Notes under the pieces: model-generated
Told to the model about the DNA's origin: nothing
Database searches by the model: none
Seen by the model: the letters and a program-made list of their open reading frames with translations, nothing else
Position numbers and translations under genes: made by a program
Shown here: positions 54,561-64,000 of the stretch, piece after piece
How positions within the stretch are numbered: position 1 is the stretch's first letter
Layout: each line of letters starts with the position of its first letter
Source of the DNA: Daejeonella oryzae DSM 19973
GTDB taxonomy: Bacteria; Bacteroidota; Bacteroidia; Sphingobacteriales; Sphingobacteriaceae
Reading direction: 5' to 3'
Assembly (NCBI RefSeq): GCF_000422945.1
Contig: NZ_AUHA01000002.1
Location: 310,001-374,000 of the forward strand
DNA length: 64,000 bases

Positions 54561-55166
54561 GTGCTAAGAGAAAAATCAAAAGAGCGAATTATCCTGGGAA
54601 TCGACCCCGGTACAAGCGTAATGGGGTATGGTCTGGTAAAAGAAGTAAAGAGCCAGGTAGAATTGATTTGTATGGGAGTAGTGAAAATGGATCATCTGGA
54701 TGATCATCCCTCAAAGCTTAAGCATATTTTTGAAAAAACGGTTGCACTTATTGATCAATACCATCCGGACTGCCTGTCAATTGAAGCTCCCTTTTATGGA
54801 AAAAACATCCAGGTTATGCTGAAACTGGGGCGGGCACAGGGCGTAGCTATGGCAGCCGCATTATCCCGCGGACTTCCAATATTTGAATACTCTCCCCGCA
54901 AGATCAAGCAGTCTATTACCGGAAACGGAAATGCGGTTAAAGAGCAGGTTGCGTCTATGCTTAAAACATTATTAAAATTCACAGAATCTCCTGAATTTCT
55001 GGATGCCACTGATGGACTGGCAGTTGCGGTTTGCCATTCATTTCAAAAAATGACAGCAGGCCCCGGAAATAAAAAGTCGTACTCTGGATGGGATGCTTTT
55101 ATTAAGGATAATAACAAACGTATTTCGGGAAATCCATCAAAAGATGGAACAAAAAAAGCCGGATAA
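54561..55166 (+). CDS. ruvC: Holliday junction resolvase RuvC
   Basis: Endonuclease that cuts Holliday junctions during recombination. The first catalytic Asp is in ILGIDPGTSVMGYG, a catalytic Glu in LSIEAPFYGKN, and the C-terminal acidic pair in LDATDGLAVAVCH. The start is GTG 54561; no ATG upstream in frame gives a better start. 201 residues is slightly longer than usual because of a basic C-terminal tail. Confidence 0.94.
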   Translation: MLREKSKERIILGIDPGTSVMGYGLVKEVKSQVELICMGVVKMDHLDDHPSKLKHIFEKTVALIDQYHPDCLSIEAPFYGKNIQVMLKLGRAQGVAMAAALSRGLPIFEYSPRKIKQSITGNGNAVKEQVASMLKTLLKFTESPEFLDATDGLAVAVCHSFQKMTAGPGNKKSYSGWDAFIKDNNKRISGNPSKDGTKKAG

Positions 55167-55174
55167 AATCCGAT

Positions 55175-55588
55175 TTAATGAATTGAAGAAATGCCGTATA
55201 AAGCTTTGCGAATTTTGTCCGCAGTTTCGTTGAGTTCTTTCTCGCTAGGTTTTAATTTTTCTTTGCTGAAATTCATATCATCAACCCGGTTCATCGGGAT
55301 CAGGTGAATATGTGCATGAGGTACTTCCAAACCGATCACAGCAACTCCTACTTTTTTGCATGGTATTGCTTTCTTGATTCCTTCTGCAACCATCTTCGAA
55401 AAAAGCATCAACCCGGCATAGGTTTCGTTCCCGATATCGAAAAGATAATCTGTTTCCTGTTTAGGGATCACCAAAACGTGTCCGGTAGCCAGAGGCTGAA
55501 TATCCAGAAAAGCCAAAAACTCTTCTGTTTCGGCTACTTTATGCGCAGGAACTTCTCCTGCTACGATCTTTGAAAATATGGAAGCCAT
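55175..55588 (-). CDS. HIT-family hydrolase
   Basis: 137 residues; the histidine triad HAHIHLIP is at about 98-105, with the upstream family segment PLATGHVLVIPKQETDYLFD. HIT proteins hydrolyse nucleotide phosphoramidates or dinucleotides. It is leftward, downstream of greA, and converges with ruvC. Confidence 0.93.
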   Translation of the reverse strand: MASIFSKIVAGEVPAHKVAETEEFLAFLDIQPLATGHVLVIPKQETDYLFDIGNETYAGLMLFSKMVAEGIKKAIPCKKVGVAVIGLEVPHAHIHLIPMNRVDDMNFSKEKLKPSEKELNETADKIRKALYGISSIH

Positions 55589-55654
55589 AATATTAAGCTC
55601 TGGATGATTGCTTGTGAGTGGTGAAAGAAACGTATTACTTTAAATTCAACCGGT

Positions 55655-56128
55655 TTACCTGCTGATTTCTAAAATCTCAAATTCAATTTTACCGGCAGGA
55701 ACAGTAATTTCTGCTTTCTCACCTACAGATTTCCCTAATAAGCCCTGTGCAATAGGAGACTTTACAGATATTTTACCTGTTTTCATATCCGCCTCGGTCT
55801 CTGAAACCAGCTGATAGGTCATGGTTGCACCGTTGCCCACATTTTTTATTTTTACAATTGACAAAGCCAGTACTTTTGTAACATCAAGTTTAGATTCATC
55901 TATTAAACGTGCCGTAGCCAAAACATTTGTAAGTTTTGAAATTTTAGATTCATGATGCCCCTGCGCTTCCTTAGCCGCGTCATACTCAGCATTTTCTGAT
56001 AAGTCACCTTTATCCCGTGCCTCCGCAATAGCTTTAGCAATCTGTGCCCGCCCCTCTGTCTTTAAGAAATGTAATTCTTCCCTAAGCTTGTCTAATCCTT
56101 CCTGGGTATAATAAGTAACATCCGACAT
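55655..56128 (-). CDS. greA: Transcription elongation factor GreA
   Basis: Rescues backtracked RNA polymerase by stimulating transcript cleavage. The coiled coil with acidic tip (ARDKGDLSENAEYDAAKEAQ, seen in pieces) and the C-terminal FKBP-like part with SPIAQGLLGKSVGE match the family. ATG 56128 is preferred over one at 56191, because the family begins with the YYTQEGLDKL segment and the longer frame contains the terminator at 56168-56201. 157 residues. Confidence 0.96.
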   Translation of the reverse strand: MSDVTYYTQEGLDKLREELHFLKTEGRAQIAKAIAEARDKGDLSENAEYDAAKEAQGHHESKISKLTNVLATARLIDESKLDVTKVLALSIVKIKNVGNGATMTYQLVSETEADMKTGKISVKSPIAQGLLGKSVGEKAEITVPAGKIEFEILEISR

Positions 56129-56167
56129 ATCTGTAAAATTATGTTTTAAACTTCTATAAAAAACAAA

Positions 56168-56201
56168 CAAGACTATGCCGGCATACGCCAATATAGTCTT
56201 G
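56168..56201 (-). terminator. Terminator after the dehydrogenase gene, before greA
   Basis: On the minus strand CAAGACTAT pairs with ATAGTCTTG (9 bp) around a 16-base loop, followed by TTTGTTTTTT. It separates the upstream rsmA/dehydrogenase unit from greA. Confidence 0.75.
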
Positions 56202-56234
56202 CGAATTGTTAATACGAAGATAATATTTTAAGAA

Positions 56235-57167
56235 TTAGAAAACCAAATTTTTAAGTTTTTCAGCCAGCACTTCAGAAATTTTTCGATAGGATTCATGAGT
56301 CCAGCCTGCAACATGCGGACTTAAAATAACCCGGTTATTATGGGTTAGTTCTTCAAACCAAGTCTGTTCTGAGAGAGCCGGAAATTTTTCTGTTTCGAGC
56401 ACATCCAAACCTGCAGCAATGATTGTTCCTTGTTGTAATCCTTTTAAAACCGAAGCTGTATTAACAATTTCGCCACGGGATGTATTGATGAAAAATATGG
56501 GTTTTTTAAAATGAAACAGATACTCATCATCCACCATTTTATGAGTTTCGCGGGTTAGCGGAATATGAAAACTCAATACATCAGCATACTTTACTATCTG
56601 CTCCATGCTCATCTCTTTCACAAAACCATCTCCATAGCCGGATTTATACTTATCAAAAGCAATTACTTCTACGTCAAATCCCTTTAGCTTTCTGGCCATG
56701 GCCTGACCTGTGTTGCCATATCCAATTAAAGCAACCGTTTTGCCTTTAAGTTCCCAGCCACGGTTTCCTTCACGATTCCAAATTCCATTTCTAATTTCAA
56801 AATCGCCTTTACGGAGATTGGTCATCAGTGAAAGCAGCATTCCGATAGCGTGCTCAGCTACTGCATCGCGATTTCCTTCAGGCGCATTAATGCACGTAAT
56901 TCCTTTTAAGGCAGCATAACGCTCATCTACATTATCCATTCCTGCACCCGCACGGGCAATAAACTTCAGGTTTGGAGCAGCATCCATAACTTCTGCGTCA
57001 ACTTTAAATTTTGTTCTGATCACAAGACCGCAATAGTTTTTTAAAACTTCAAGCGTTTGCTGCCTGGTAAAATTAGGCTGATCATTACAGGTAAAACCTA
57101 ACTTTTCTGCACTTTCTTTAAAAGACGGATGCAAATCATCAACAATTAAAATCTTTCCTGAGTGCAT
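56235..57167 (-). CDS. D-isomer-specific 2-hydroxyacid dehydrogenase
   Basis: 310 residues of the SerA/glyoxylate reductase type. NAD loop ALIGYGNTGQAMARKL, catalytic Arg in RAGAGMDNVD, INTSRGEIVN for the Arg/Glu pair region, and catalytic His in SPHVAGWT. It lacks the C-terminal ACT domain of long SerA proteins. It may act as phosphoglycerate dehydrogenase or as another 2-hydroxyacid enzyme; the sequence does not settle this. It starts one base after the rsmA stop. Confidence 0.87.
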   Translation of the reverse strand: MHSGKILIVDDLHPSFKESAEKLGFTCNDQPNFTRQQTLEVLKNYCGLVIRTKFKVDAEVMDAAPNLKFIARAGAGMDNVDERYAALKGITCINAPEGNRDAVAEHAIGMLLSLMTNLRKGDFEIRNGIWNREGNRGWELKGKTVALIGYGNTGQAMARKLKGFDVEVIAFDKYKSGYGDGFVKEMSMEQIVKYADVLSFHIPLTRETHKMVDDEYLFHFKKPIFFINTSRGEIVNTASVLKGLQQGTIIAAGLDVLETEKFPALSEQTWFEELTHNNRVILSPHVAGWTHESYRKISEVLAEKLKNLVF

Positions 57168-57168
57168 C

Positions 57169-57948
57169 TTATCTATTTTCAGAAATCATGTTGGTTAAAT
57201 GAACAAAATCCGCAACACTTAAACGCTCTGCCCGCAGATCGAGCATTGGATCATCTCCCATATTATCTTTATTGATTAAAGAAGATAATGCATTCCTCAA
57301 AGTTTTTCGCCTTTGATTAAATCCAGCTTTAACAACCTGCCAGAATAGCTTTTCATCGCAATCCAGCTGCTTCACTTTATTCCGCGTTAAGCGGATTACT
57401 GCCGAAAGCACTTTAGGCGGAGGATTGAAAACACCCGCCTTCACGGTAAATAAATATTCTACTTCATAATACGCCTGCAGAAAAACGCTCAGTATGCCAT
57501 ATTCTTTGCTTCCCGGTTTTTCGGCGCAGCGTTGCGCTACTTCCTTTTGAAACATACCCACTACTTCGACAACCTGATCGCGGTTATCGAGAATTTTAAA
57601 AAGTATCTGCGATGAAATATTGTAAGGGAAGTTTCCGATAATTCCAAATGGGCCATTAAACACATCCGCGAAGTTTAGTGCCAGGAAATCTCCGTTTATT
57701 AATTTATCACCCAGCTGCGGATATTTTTTCTGCAGATACTGGAACGATTCCACATCAACATCAATTAAATAGGTTTCATACTGTTGCTGCTGAAGTAAAT
57801 AATCAGAAAGTATTCCCATACCGGGACCAACTTCTAAAACCTGTTTATACTCTGCCGCAGCCCGCAGGCTGTTAACTATTTTTTCGGCAATATTTTTATC
57901 AGTTAAAAAATGTTGCCCCAGATGTTTTTTTGCTTTAACAAGACTCAT
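57169..57948 (-). CDS. rsmA: 16S rRNA adenine dimethyltransferase RsmA (KsgA)
   Basis: Dimethylates two adjacent adenines near the 3' end of 16S rRNA. AKKHLGQHFL at the start, SAM-binding VLEVGPGMGILSDYLL, and the catalytic NFPYNISSQI are seen. ATG 57948 (MSLVKAKKHLGQHF) is preferred over the longer frame from 58038, whose extra 30 residues do not resemble the family. 259 residues. Confidence 0.96.
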   Translation of the reverse strand: MSLVKAKKHLGQHFLTDKNIAEKIVNSLRAAAEYKQVLEVGPGMGILSDYLLQQQQYETYLIDVDVESFQYLQKKYPQLGDKLINGDFLALNFADVFNGPFGIIGNFPYNISSQILFKILDNRDQVVEVVGMFQKEVAQRCAEKPGSKEYGILSVFLQAYYEVEYLFTVKAGVFNPPPKVLSAVIRLTRNKVKQLDCDEKLFWQVVKAGFNQRRKTLRNALSSLINKDNMGDDPMLDLRAERLSVADFVHLTNMISENR

Positions 57949-58119
57949 CAGCGATAATTTATTACAAATTACGTTAAAATTGACGGGAGAATCAGCATGA
58001 TGGCTTTCCGTAATCTCAAATCCCTCGATTAATAGCAATTAGTAAATAGTCAATTAAAGTCTTTATTTTGCAGAAATTTACTAAATGAATAGCGCTGCAA
58101 AGCTGCAACATGTATAATT

Positions 58120-59175
58120 ATGAGTGATAAAATTAAAGTCGGAATTTCTGTAGGTGATGTAAATGGTATAGGCTTAGAAGTGATCATTAAAACCCTTATG
58201 GATAACCGTATTATGGATTATTGCACCCCCATAGTTTACGGTCATACCAAAATTGCTTCTTTTCACCGCAAGACCTTAGCCATTAACGACTTTAGTTTTA
58301 ACGTAATAAATAACCCGGGTATGGCTCATGATAAAAGGCCAAATATGATTAACTGCTGGGAAGAAGATGTAAAAATAGAATTGGGCGTAGCTAACGAAAC
58401 CGGTGGTAAATATGCTTTTTTATCACTTGAAAAAGCATTAGATGATTTGTTAGCAGGCAGCATTGATGCACTTGTTACTGCTCCAATTAACAAGCATACC
58501 ATCCAAAGTGAAAATTTTCAATTTGCCGGGCATACAGAATATATTCAAACCAAAACCGGATCTGAAGATTCGCTGATGTTTTTGATTAGTGAAGATCTGA
58601 AAGTAGGAGTTGTTACTGGGCATATCCCTATTTCTGAAGTTCCTGAAAAAATTACTCAGGAAAAAATTATTTCCAAGCTGACGCTCATGAATAACAGCTT
58701 AAAGAAGGATTTCTGGATTCAAAAACCCAAAATTGCCGTTTTAGGATTGAATCCGCATGCGGGAGATAACGGCTTGATTGGTAATGAGGAACTTCAAACT
58801 ATCATTCCGGCTATTGAACAGGCCAATTCACAGGGAATTATGGCCTTTGGCCCTTATTCGGCAGATGGTTTTTTCGCCAACAAAACATTTGCACAATTTG
58901 ATGCGGTGCTGGCCATGTATCATGATCAGGGATTGATTCCGTTTAAGCAAATTAGTTTTCATAACGGCGTTAATTTTACTGCCGGCTTACCGGTTGTAAG
59001 AACCTCACCAGATCACGGAACCGGTTTTGATATAGCGGGTAAAAATAAAGCTTCTGAAAATTCTTTCCGCGAGGCAATATTCGAAGCTGTTAATATTGTG
59101 AAGCACAGAAGAGAAAGTACCGAACTTGCATCCAATCCATTAAAAATAAGCAGGTTTACCAAAGACAGAGATTAG
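58120..59175 (+). CDS. pdxA: 4-hydroxythreonine-4-phosphate dehydrogenase
   Basis: Pyridoxal phosphate synthesis enzyme. The metal-binding His residues lie in FAGHTEYI, LNPHAGDNG and MYHDQGLIPFK, and TAPINKH is the substrate loop. 351 residues. Divergent from rsmA and first in a rightward run leading to the fatty-acid genes, although a 155-base gap follows it. Confidence 0.95.
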   Translation: MSDKIKVGISVGDVNGIGLEVIIKTLMDNRIMDYCTPIVYGHTKIASFHRKTLAINDFSFNVINNPGMAHDKRPNMINCWEEDVKIELGVANETGGKYAFLSLEKALDDLLAGSIDALVTAPINKHTIQSENFQFAGHTEYIQTKTGSEDSLMFLISEDLKVGVVTGHIPISEVPEKITQEKIISKLTLMNNSLKKDFWIQKPKIAVLGLNPHAGDNGLIGNEELQTIIPAIEQANSQGIMAFGPYSADGFFANKTFAQFDAVLAMYHDQGLIPFKQISFHNGVNFTAGLPVVRTSPDHGTGFDIAGKNKASENSFREAIFEAVNIVKHRRESTELASNPLKISRFTKDRD

Positions 59176-59303
59176 ATACTTTTAACAGAATAAAGATAAT
59201 TTTTAAGCGTACTCAAAAATGAACGCATCTAAGTAGGTAAATATCCTGCCTGATAATTTCAAGGCAATTTTAAAAAAAGCATTCCCAACTAAATTATTTT
59301 TCC

Positions 59304-59311
59304 TATTTTTG
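59304..59311 (+). promoter_or_regulatory. -7 promoter box before the DUF177-rpmF-plsX operon
   Basis: TATTTTTG matches TAnnTTTG exactly; no clear TTG lies 19-21 bases upstream. It would give a leader of about 13 bases before the TTG start at 59331. Confidence 0.4.
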
Positions 59312-59330
59312 CAGGCTTAATTGGAGTGCT

Positions 59331-59864
59331 TTGAAACCGCTAAAGGAATATAGAATACCTTTTACAGGCCTGAAAATGGGCAAACATGAATTTCATTTTG
59401 AAATTAATGATGCTTTTTTTGCAGAATTTGAATATTCGCTGGTTAAAAGTGGCAACTTAAAAGCAGATCTGGAATTAGATAAACAGGAAACATTATTAAT
59501 CCTTAATTTTAATATCCAGGGTCAGCTTAATTTTAGCTGTGATGTTTGCCTTGCAGATTATCCTTCAAATATTAGTATTGAAGAGCGCCAGATAGTTAAA
59601 TTCTCTGGTGATGAAAATTTGGAAGATAACACGGATGAGATCGTCGTGTTAACAAAAAATGATTTCGAGATTGATGTATCAAAATTGATCTATGAATATA
59701 TTACCCTTTCGGTACCTTATATCAACCGTTGTGATGATGAAGGAAATACCCAATGGTGTGATAAAGAAATGATTGCGAAGCTCGATGAGCTTTCGGGAGA
59801 AAATGAGCAAGAAACTGACAATGACGACCCACGCTGGGAAGCGTTGAAGAACATAAAAAAGTAA
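59331..59864 (+). CDS. DUF177 (YceD-like) protein
   Basis: 177 residues, a small acidic protein. The family start LKEYRIPFTGLKMGKHEFHFEI is present and needs the TTG at 59331, since the next in-frame Met would remove it. A central Cys pair lies in FSCDVCL and a further pair in RCDDEGNTQWCD. YceD precedes rpmF in many bacteria and is tied to 23S rRNA maturation or L32 function (family knowledge). It is 21 bases before rpmF. Confidence 0.88.
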   Translation: MKPLKEYRIPFTGLKMGKHEFHFEINDAFFAEFEYSLVKSGNLKADLELDKQETLLILNFNIQGQLNFSCDVCLADYPSNISIEERQIVKFSGDENLEDNTDEIVVLTKNDFEIDVSKLIYEYITLSVPYINRCDDEGNTQWCDKEMIAKLDELSGENEQETDNDDPRWEALKNIKK

Positions 59865-59885
59865 ATAATTAATACATAGGAACAA

Positions 59886-60077
59886 ATGGCACATCCAAAA
59901 CGGAAAATATCTAAGTCTAGAAGAGACAAAAGAAGAACGCATTATAAAGCTGAAGCGCCTGGCTTAACTACTTGCCAAACTACTGGTGCAATACATTTAC
60001 CTCACCGTGCTTACAATGTGGATGGTAACCTGTATTACAATGGCAAAATGGTTATTGAAAATACTTCAATAGCATAA
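59886..60077 (+). CDS. rpmF: 50S ribosomal protein bL32
   Basis: 63 residues. The family start [19 protein letters not shown] is intact. The usual zinc knuckle is reduced: one Cys in LTTCQTT and no CxxC pairs, so this looks like the zinc-free form. It is between DUF177 and plsX, the common rpmF-plsX-fab arrangement. Confidence 0.97.
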   Translation: MAHPKRKISKSRRDKRRTHYKAEAPGLTTCQTTGAIHLPHRAYNVDGNLYYNGKMVIENTSIA

Positions 60078-60178
60078 GTTAATTTTCTGACATGAATTAC
60101 CATGCGGAAAATCCGTCAAAAAATATTTTCATTAATATTTCATGGGCACTTTCATATAATAAGGAACAATTTATCTAG

Positions 60179-61117
60179 ATGAAAATTGGCTTAGATATAA
60201 TGGGCGGAGATTTTGCTCCCAAAGCAACAGTTTTGGGAGCAATTGCAGCTCAGAAAGCCTTATCAGCAGATCAAAAAATAGTTCTTTTTGGCGATAAGGA
60301 TCAAATCCTCCCTATACTTTCCGATCAGCAGATCGATCCGGATGTTTTTGAGTATGTCCATACAACCGAAGTCATTGGGATGGGAGAACATGCAACTAAA
60401 GCAGTTTTTCAAAAACCCAATTCCAGTATCAGTTTAGGCTTTCAATATTTAAAAGAAGGTCAGATTGATTCATTCTCCTCTGCCGGAAATACCGGCGCCA
60501 TGCTTGTTGGAGCTATGTTCAGCGTTAAAACCGTAAGCGGGGTTATACGCCCGGCTATTGCGAGCAATATCCCCAAATCAAAAAGCGGTTTTGGCATTCT
60601 TCTGGATGTTGGAGCCAATGCGGATTGTAAACCCGATGTTCTTCTTCAATTTGGAATTCTGGGAAGCTTATATGCAGAGCATATTTATAAAATGCCTAAT
60701 CCAAAAGTTGCCTTAATGAATTTGGGCGAAGAAGAGGAAAAAGGCAATATGCTTACTCAGGCTACTTTCCCTTTAATGAAAGAATGTCCCATAATTAATT
60801 TCGTTGGTAATATCGAAGGTCGTGACCTTTTTAATGATAAGGCTGATGTAATTGTATGTGATGGATTTACCGGAAATGTAACTCTAAAACTAGCTGAAAC
60901 ATTTTACGTTTTAACTGTAGAAAAAGGTTTTAAAGACCAGTTTTTCGATAGATTTAATTATGAACAATACGGAGGCTCCCCTATTTTGGGAATAAATGCC
61001 CCGGTATTAATTGGCCACGGAATTTCAAGTCCCGAGGCTATAAAAAATATGGTACTATTGTCTCGAACCATGATCGAAACCAATTTAGTTGATAAGATCA
61101 AAGAGGCCTTTAAATAA
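60179..61117 (+). CDS. plsX: Phosphate acyltransferase PlsX
   Basis: Makes acyl-phosphate from acyl-ACP for phospholipid synthesis. The start LDIMGGDFAPKATVLGA is the family N-terminus; SAGNTGAMLVGA and DGFTGNVTLKLAE follow. 312 residues. It is 101 bases after rpmF and 21 before fabH. Confidence 0.95.
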   Translation: MKIGLDIMGGDFAPKATVLGAIAAQKALSADQKIVLFGDKDQILPILSDQQIDPDVFEYVHTTEVIGMGEHATKAVFQKPNSSISLGFQYLKEGQIDSFSSAGNTGAMLVGAMFSVKTVSGVIRPAIASNIPKSKSGFGILLDVGANADCKPDVLLQFGILGSLYAEHIYKMPNPKVALMNLGEEEEKGNMLTQATFPLMKECPIINFVGNIEGRDLFNDKADVIVCDGFTGNVTLKLAETFYVLTVEKGFKDQFFDRFNYEQYGGSPILGINAPVLIGHGISSPEAIKNMVLLSRTMIETNLVDKIKEAFK

Positions 61118-61138
61118 TTTCATCCAAATCTTTTCTGT

Positions 61139-62125
61139 ATGCATAAGATTCATGCTGCAATAACCGCGGTTCACGCTTACGTCCCCGATTATATTTTAAC
61201 TAACAAAGAGCTGGAAGGCATGGTTGATACCAACGATGAGTGGATTACCAGTCGGACAGGTATTAAAGAACGCCGGATTCTCAAAGGTGATTTTGCAACT
61301 TCGGATATGGGCGTACATGCTGTAAACGGATTGCTTAAAAAAAGAGGCATCTCAGCTTCAGAAATTGACCTTATCATTTTTTGTACTACAACCCCTGATA
61401 TGCCTTTTCCGGCCACAGCAAATGTTCTGGCTGATAAAATTGGAGCTGTAAATGCCTGGGGATATGATTTAAATGCCGCATGTTCAGGTTTTGTGTTCGG
61501 TTTATCAACCGGATCGCAGTTTATAGAATCGGGAAAGCATAAAAAAGTTCTTGTAGTTGGTGGCGATAAAATGTCATCAATTATCAATTATAAAGACCGT
61601 ACCAGCTGTATCATCTTCGGCGACGGATGCGGTGCAGTTCTACTTGAACCAAATACCGAAGGCTATGGTGTACAGGATTCCATACTGAAAAGTGATGGAT
61701 CCGGCGGTTCATACTTATTCCAGAAAGCGGGCGGATCATTGCATCCTGCTACATCCAAAACCGTAGAAAATGACGAACATTATTTAGTTCAGGAAGGACA
61801 GGCAGTATTCAAATTTGCTGTAACGAATATGGCCGATGTTGCTGCCGAGATTATGGAGAAAAATAATTTAGGTCCTGATGATGTGGCTTGGCTTGTGCCT
61901 CACCAGGCTAATAAGCGGATTATTGATGCCACTACCAATCGCATGGGTTTAAGCTCTGACAAAGTAATGATCAATATTGAGCGTTACGGGAATACTACTA
62001 ACGGTACAATTCCTATCTGTTTGTGGGAATGGGAAAGCAAATTGAAAAAAGGTGACAATGTTATCCTTGCTGCCTTTGGCGGTGGTTTTACATGGGGATC
62101 GGTATACCTTAAATGGGCTTACTAA
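61139..62125 (+). CDS. fabH: 3-oxoacyl-ACP synthase III (FabH)
   Basis: Starts fatty-acid synthesis by condensing acyl-CoA with malonyl-ACP. The catalytic triad is visible: C115 in LNAACSGFVFG, His in VPHQANKRI (about 255) and Asn in RYGNTTNGTIP (about 285). The Asn segment is the TTNG variant, in place of the more usual TSAAS. 328 residues. Confidence 0.95.
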   Translation: MHKIHAAITAVHAYVPDYILTNKELEGMVDTNDEWITSRTGIKERRILKGDFATSDMGVHAVNGLLKKRGISASEIDLIIFCTTTPDMPFPATANVLADKIGAVNAWGYDLNAACSGFVFGLSTGSQFIESGKHKKVLVVGGDKMSSIINYKDRTSCIIFGDGCGAVLLEPNTEGYGVQDSILKSDGSGGSYLFQKAGGSLHPATSKTVENDEHYLVQEGQAVFKFAVTNMADVAAEIMEKNNLGPDDVAWLVPHQANKRIIDATTNRMGLSSDKVMINIERYGNTTNGTIPICLWEWESKLKKGDNVILAAFGGGFTWGSVYLKWAY

Positions 62126-62204
62126 AAAATCAGAGCCTTTGTTAAAATTTTTATTATAATTTTAGATCGCTAAATTTTAATTTTTTTATACTAAAACACA
62201 TAAA

Positions 62205-62681
62205 ATGGATATTAAACAAATTCAAGATCTCATTAAGTTTGTCTCCAGGTCTGGAGTAAATGAGGTTTCTATTGAACAGAAAGAGTTTAAAATTACCATA
62301 AAAACCAATCAGGCACCAACTTATGTTACGGCTAGCGTTCCTGCGGCAGCAGCACAGGTTTTACCTGCAGCACATGCCGCTCCTCCGGTTTCTCCGGTAG
62401 AAGCTAAGGAAGTGCTGGTTCCTGTTTCTGATGATTCAAAATACCTCACTATTAAATCTCCGATGATCGGAACGTTTTACCGTTCATCCAGCCCGGATAA
62501 GCCATTATTTGTTAATGTTGGCGATGAGATTAAGGCAGGACAGGTGGTTTGTATTATCGAAGCGATGAAGTTATTTAACGAGATCGAATCTGAAATTTCA
62601 GGTCGAATTGTTAAAGTGTTAGTAGATAATGCAAGTCCGGTAGAATATGATCAGCCTTTATTTTTGGTAGAGCCTATTTAA
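62205..62681 (+). CDS. accB: Biotin carboxyl carrier protein of acetyl-CoA carboxylase
   Basis: 158 residues. An Ala/Pro-rich linker (about 40-75) separates the N-terminal helix from the biotinyl domain, with the biotinylated Lys122 in IIEAMKLFNEIE. It supplies malonyl-CoA for the upstream FabH. It is 79 bases after fabH and 91 before accC. Confidence 0.96.
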   Translation: MDIKQIQDLIKFVSRSGVNEVSIEQKEFKITIKTNQAPTYVTASVPAAAAQVLPAAHAAPPVSPVEAKEVLVPVSDDSKYLTIKSPMIGTFYRSSSPDKPLFVNVGDEIKAGQVVCIIEAMKLFNEIESEISGRIVKVLVDNASPVEYDQPLFLVEPI

Positions 62682-62772
62682 TTTGAAGATACCCAGTTTG
62701 ACTATTTGAAGTTAAATTACCTATTTCTTCATTTTCAGTTTGCCAAATTTTCAGGTTTTCAAATCAAAAACT

Positions 62773-64000
62773 ATGTTTAAAAAAATACTTATTGCCAACC
62801 GGGGTGAAATTGCACTGCGAATAATCCGTACCTGTAAAGAGATGGGTGTTAAAACAGTAGCAGTTTATTCTACTGCCGACCGCGATAGTTTACACGTGCG
62901 TTTTGCCGATGAAGCTGTTTGCATCGGCCCGCCACCCAGTAAAGATTCTTACTTAAATATTCCCAATATAATTTCTGCAGCCGAATTAACCAACGCAGAT
63001 GCTATACATCCCGGTTACGGTTTTCTTTCAGAGAATTCTAAATTTTCTGCCATCTGCCGCGATTACGGAATCAAATTTATTGGTGCTACGCCAGAACAAA
63101 TCAACGGCATGGGCGACAAAGCCTCTGCTAAAGAAACGATGAAACTGGCCGGAGTTCCAACTATTCCGGGTTCTGAAGGATTGTTAACAGATATTAAAAG
63201 CGGAATTAAGATTGCCGCTGAAATTGGTTATCCTGTTATTTTAAAAGCTACTGCCGGTGGTGGTGGCCGCGGAATGCGTATTGTTTGGAACGATGAGGAG
63301 TTCGAACCCGCATGGGATTCGGCACGTCAGGAATCTGCCGCAGCTTTTGGTAATGATGGTCTTTATCTTGAAAAATATGTGGAAGATCCGCGTCATATAG
63401 AAATTCAGGTGATCGGAGATCAGTATGGCAAAGTTTGTCATTTATCTGAACGCGATTGTTCTATTCAGCGTCGTCATCAGAAATTAATTGAAGAAGCACC
63501 TTCCCCATTCATGACTCCCGAGTTACGTGAAAAAATGGGTATTGCAGCTATTAAAGGAGCGCAAGCCGTAAATTACGAAGGCGCCGGAACTGTTGAATTT
63601 CTGGTAGATAAACACCGTAATTTCTATTTCATGGAAATGAACACGCGTATCCAGGTTGAACACCCGGTTACCGAAGAGGTTATCAATTTCGATCTGATTA
63701 AAGAACAAATAAAAGTTGCCGCCGGTATTCCGATATCAGGAAAAAATTACGAACCAACCATGCATGCCATTGAATGCCGTATTAATGCGGAAGATCCGTT
63801 CAATAACTTTCGTCCTTGTCCCGGAAAAATTACACAGTTTCATTCACCGGGTGGACACGGAGTACGTGTAGATACTCATGTTTATGCCGGTTATCAGATT
63901 CCTTCTAATTACGATTCAATGATTGCGAAGCTGATTTGCGTGGCACAAACCCGCGAAGAAGCAATTTGTACGATGGAGCGTGCTTTAAGCGAATTTGTTA
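62773..64000 (+). CDS. accC: Biotin carboxylase subunit of acetyl-CoA carboxylase (partial)
   Basis: The frame opens at ATG 62773 with the family start [23 protein letters not shown] and runs off the right edge after 409 codons of the usual 450 or so. ATP-grasp features are present: [13 protein letters not shown], the CSIQRRHQK loop, and [16 protein letters not shown]. It carboxylates biotin on AccB with bicarbonate and ATP. Confidence 0.96.
   Translation, partial: MFKKILIANRGEIALRIIRTCKEMGVKTVAVYSTADRDSLHVRFADEAVCIGPPPSKDSYLNIPNIISAAELTNADAIHPGYGFLSENSKFSAICRDYGIKFIGATPEQINGMGDKASAKETMKLAGVPTIPGSEGLLTDIKSGIKIAAEIGYPVILKATAGGGGRGMRIVWNDEEFEPAWDSARQESAAAFGNDGLYLEKYVEDPRHIEIQVIGDQYGKVCHLSERDCSIQRRHQKLIEEAPSPFMTPELREKMGIAAIKGAQAVNYEGAGTVEFLVDKHRNFYFMEMNTRIQVEHPVTEEVINFDLIKEQIKVAAGIPISGKNYEPTMHAIECRINAEDPFNNFRPCPGKITQFHSPGGHGVRVDTHVYAGYQIPSNYDSMIAKLICVAQTREEAICTMERALSEFV

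Overview
The window is a 64 kb piece of a Bacteroidota chromosome, most likely a Sphingobacteriales/Sphingobacteriaceae-type organism (inference). The reasons are Bacteroidota-type promoters (TTG, about 19-20 bases, then TAnnTTTG), genes with almost no classical Shine-Dalgarno sequences, paired secreted SurA-like isomerases, a large OstA-like protein beside tilS, and a FabH with the GNTTNG active-site variant I associate with this phylum. No phage, integrase, IS element, CRISPR array or rRNA was seen. Coding density is high and the two end genes (a MoxR ATPase and accC) are cut by the window edges.

Layout. 1-9.1 kb: envelope biogenesis and housekeeping (MoxR, two parvulin isomerases, RdgB, OstA-like, TilS). 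9.1-19.8 kb: mixed housekeeping (2OG oxygenase, YetF-like protein with a zinc ribbon, response regulator, a frameshifted SRPBCC gene, tRNA-Glu and initiator tRNA-Met, Era, Der, S41 protease, MurQ, Bax-inhibitor protein). 19.9-30.5 kb: amino acid metabolism under RNA control: a SAM riboswitch ahead of metH-metF, and a thrA-thrB-thrC-HAD operon preceded by a Thr/Ile-rich leader peptide and an attenuator. 30.6-31.6 kb: RsgA.

31.7-43.5 kb is an AT-rich accessory island between rsgA and dtd, and is the most interesting part of the window. Its rightward half encodes a sugar phosphate cyclase resembling 2-epi-5-epi-valiolone synthase, a ROK-family kinase, a DegT/StrS aminotransferase, a GH4-type NAD-dependent enzyme, a Gfo/Idh oxidoreductase, a cupin and a glycosyltransferase. 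The convergent leftward half encodes two SDR epimerase/dehydratases, a methyltransferase, a GT4 glycosyltransferase and a nucleotidyltransferase. Together these make a plausible complete logic for making, aminating, activating and transferring a C7 (amino)cyclitol, or carbasugar, in a phylum where I know of no described example.

43.6-55.6 kb returns to housekeeping (Dtd, MazG-like, ComB-like, GcvT, GT4, RNase HII, a SpoIIE phosphatase, an OppC-like permease, a GT2 with a flippase-like membrane protein, RuvC, HIT). A small decayed patch of frameshifted lineage-specific genes lies at 53.0-54.0 kb. 55.6-64 kb: GreA, a 2-hydroxyacid dehydrogenase, RsmA, and the operon-like run pdxA - DUF177 - rpmF - plsX - fabH - accB - accC, which links ribosomal protein L32 to fatty acid and phospholipid synthesis.
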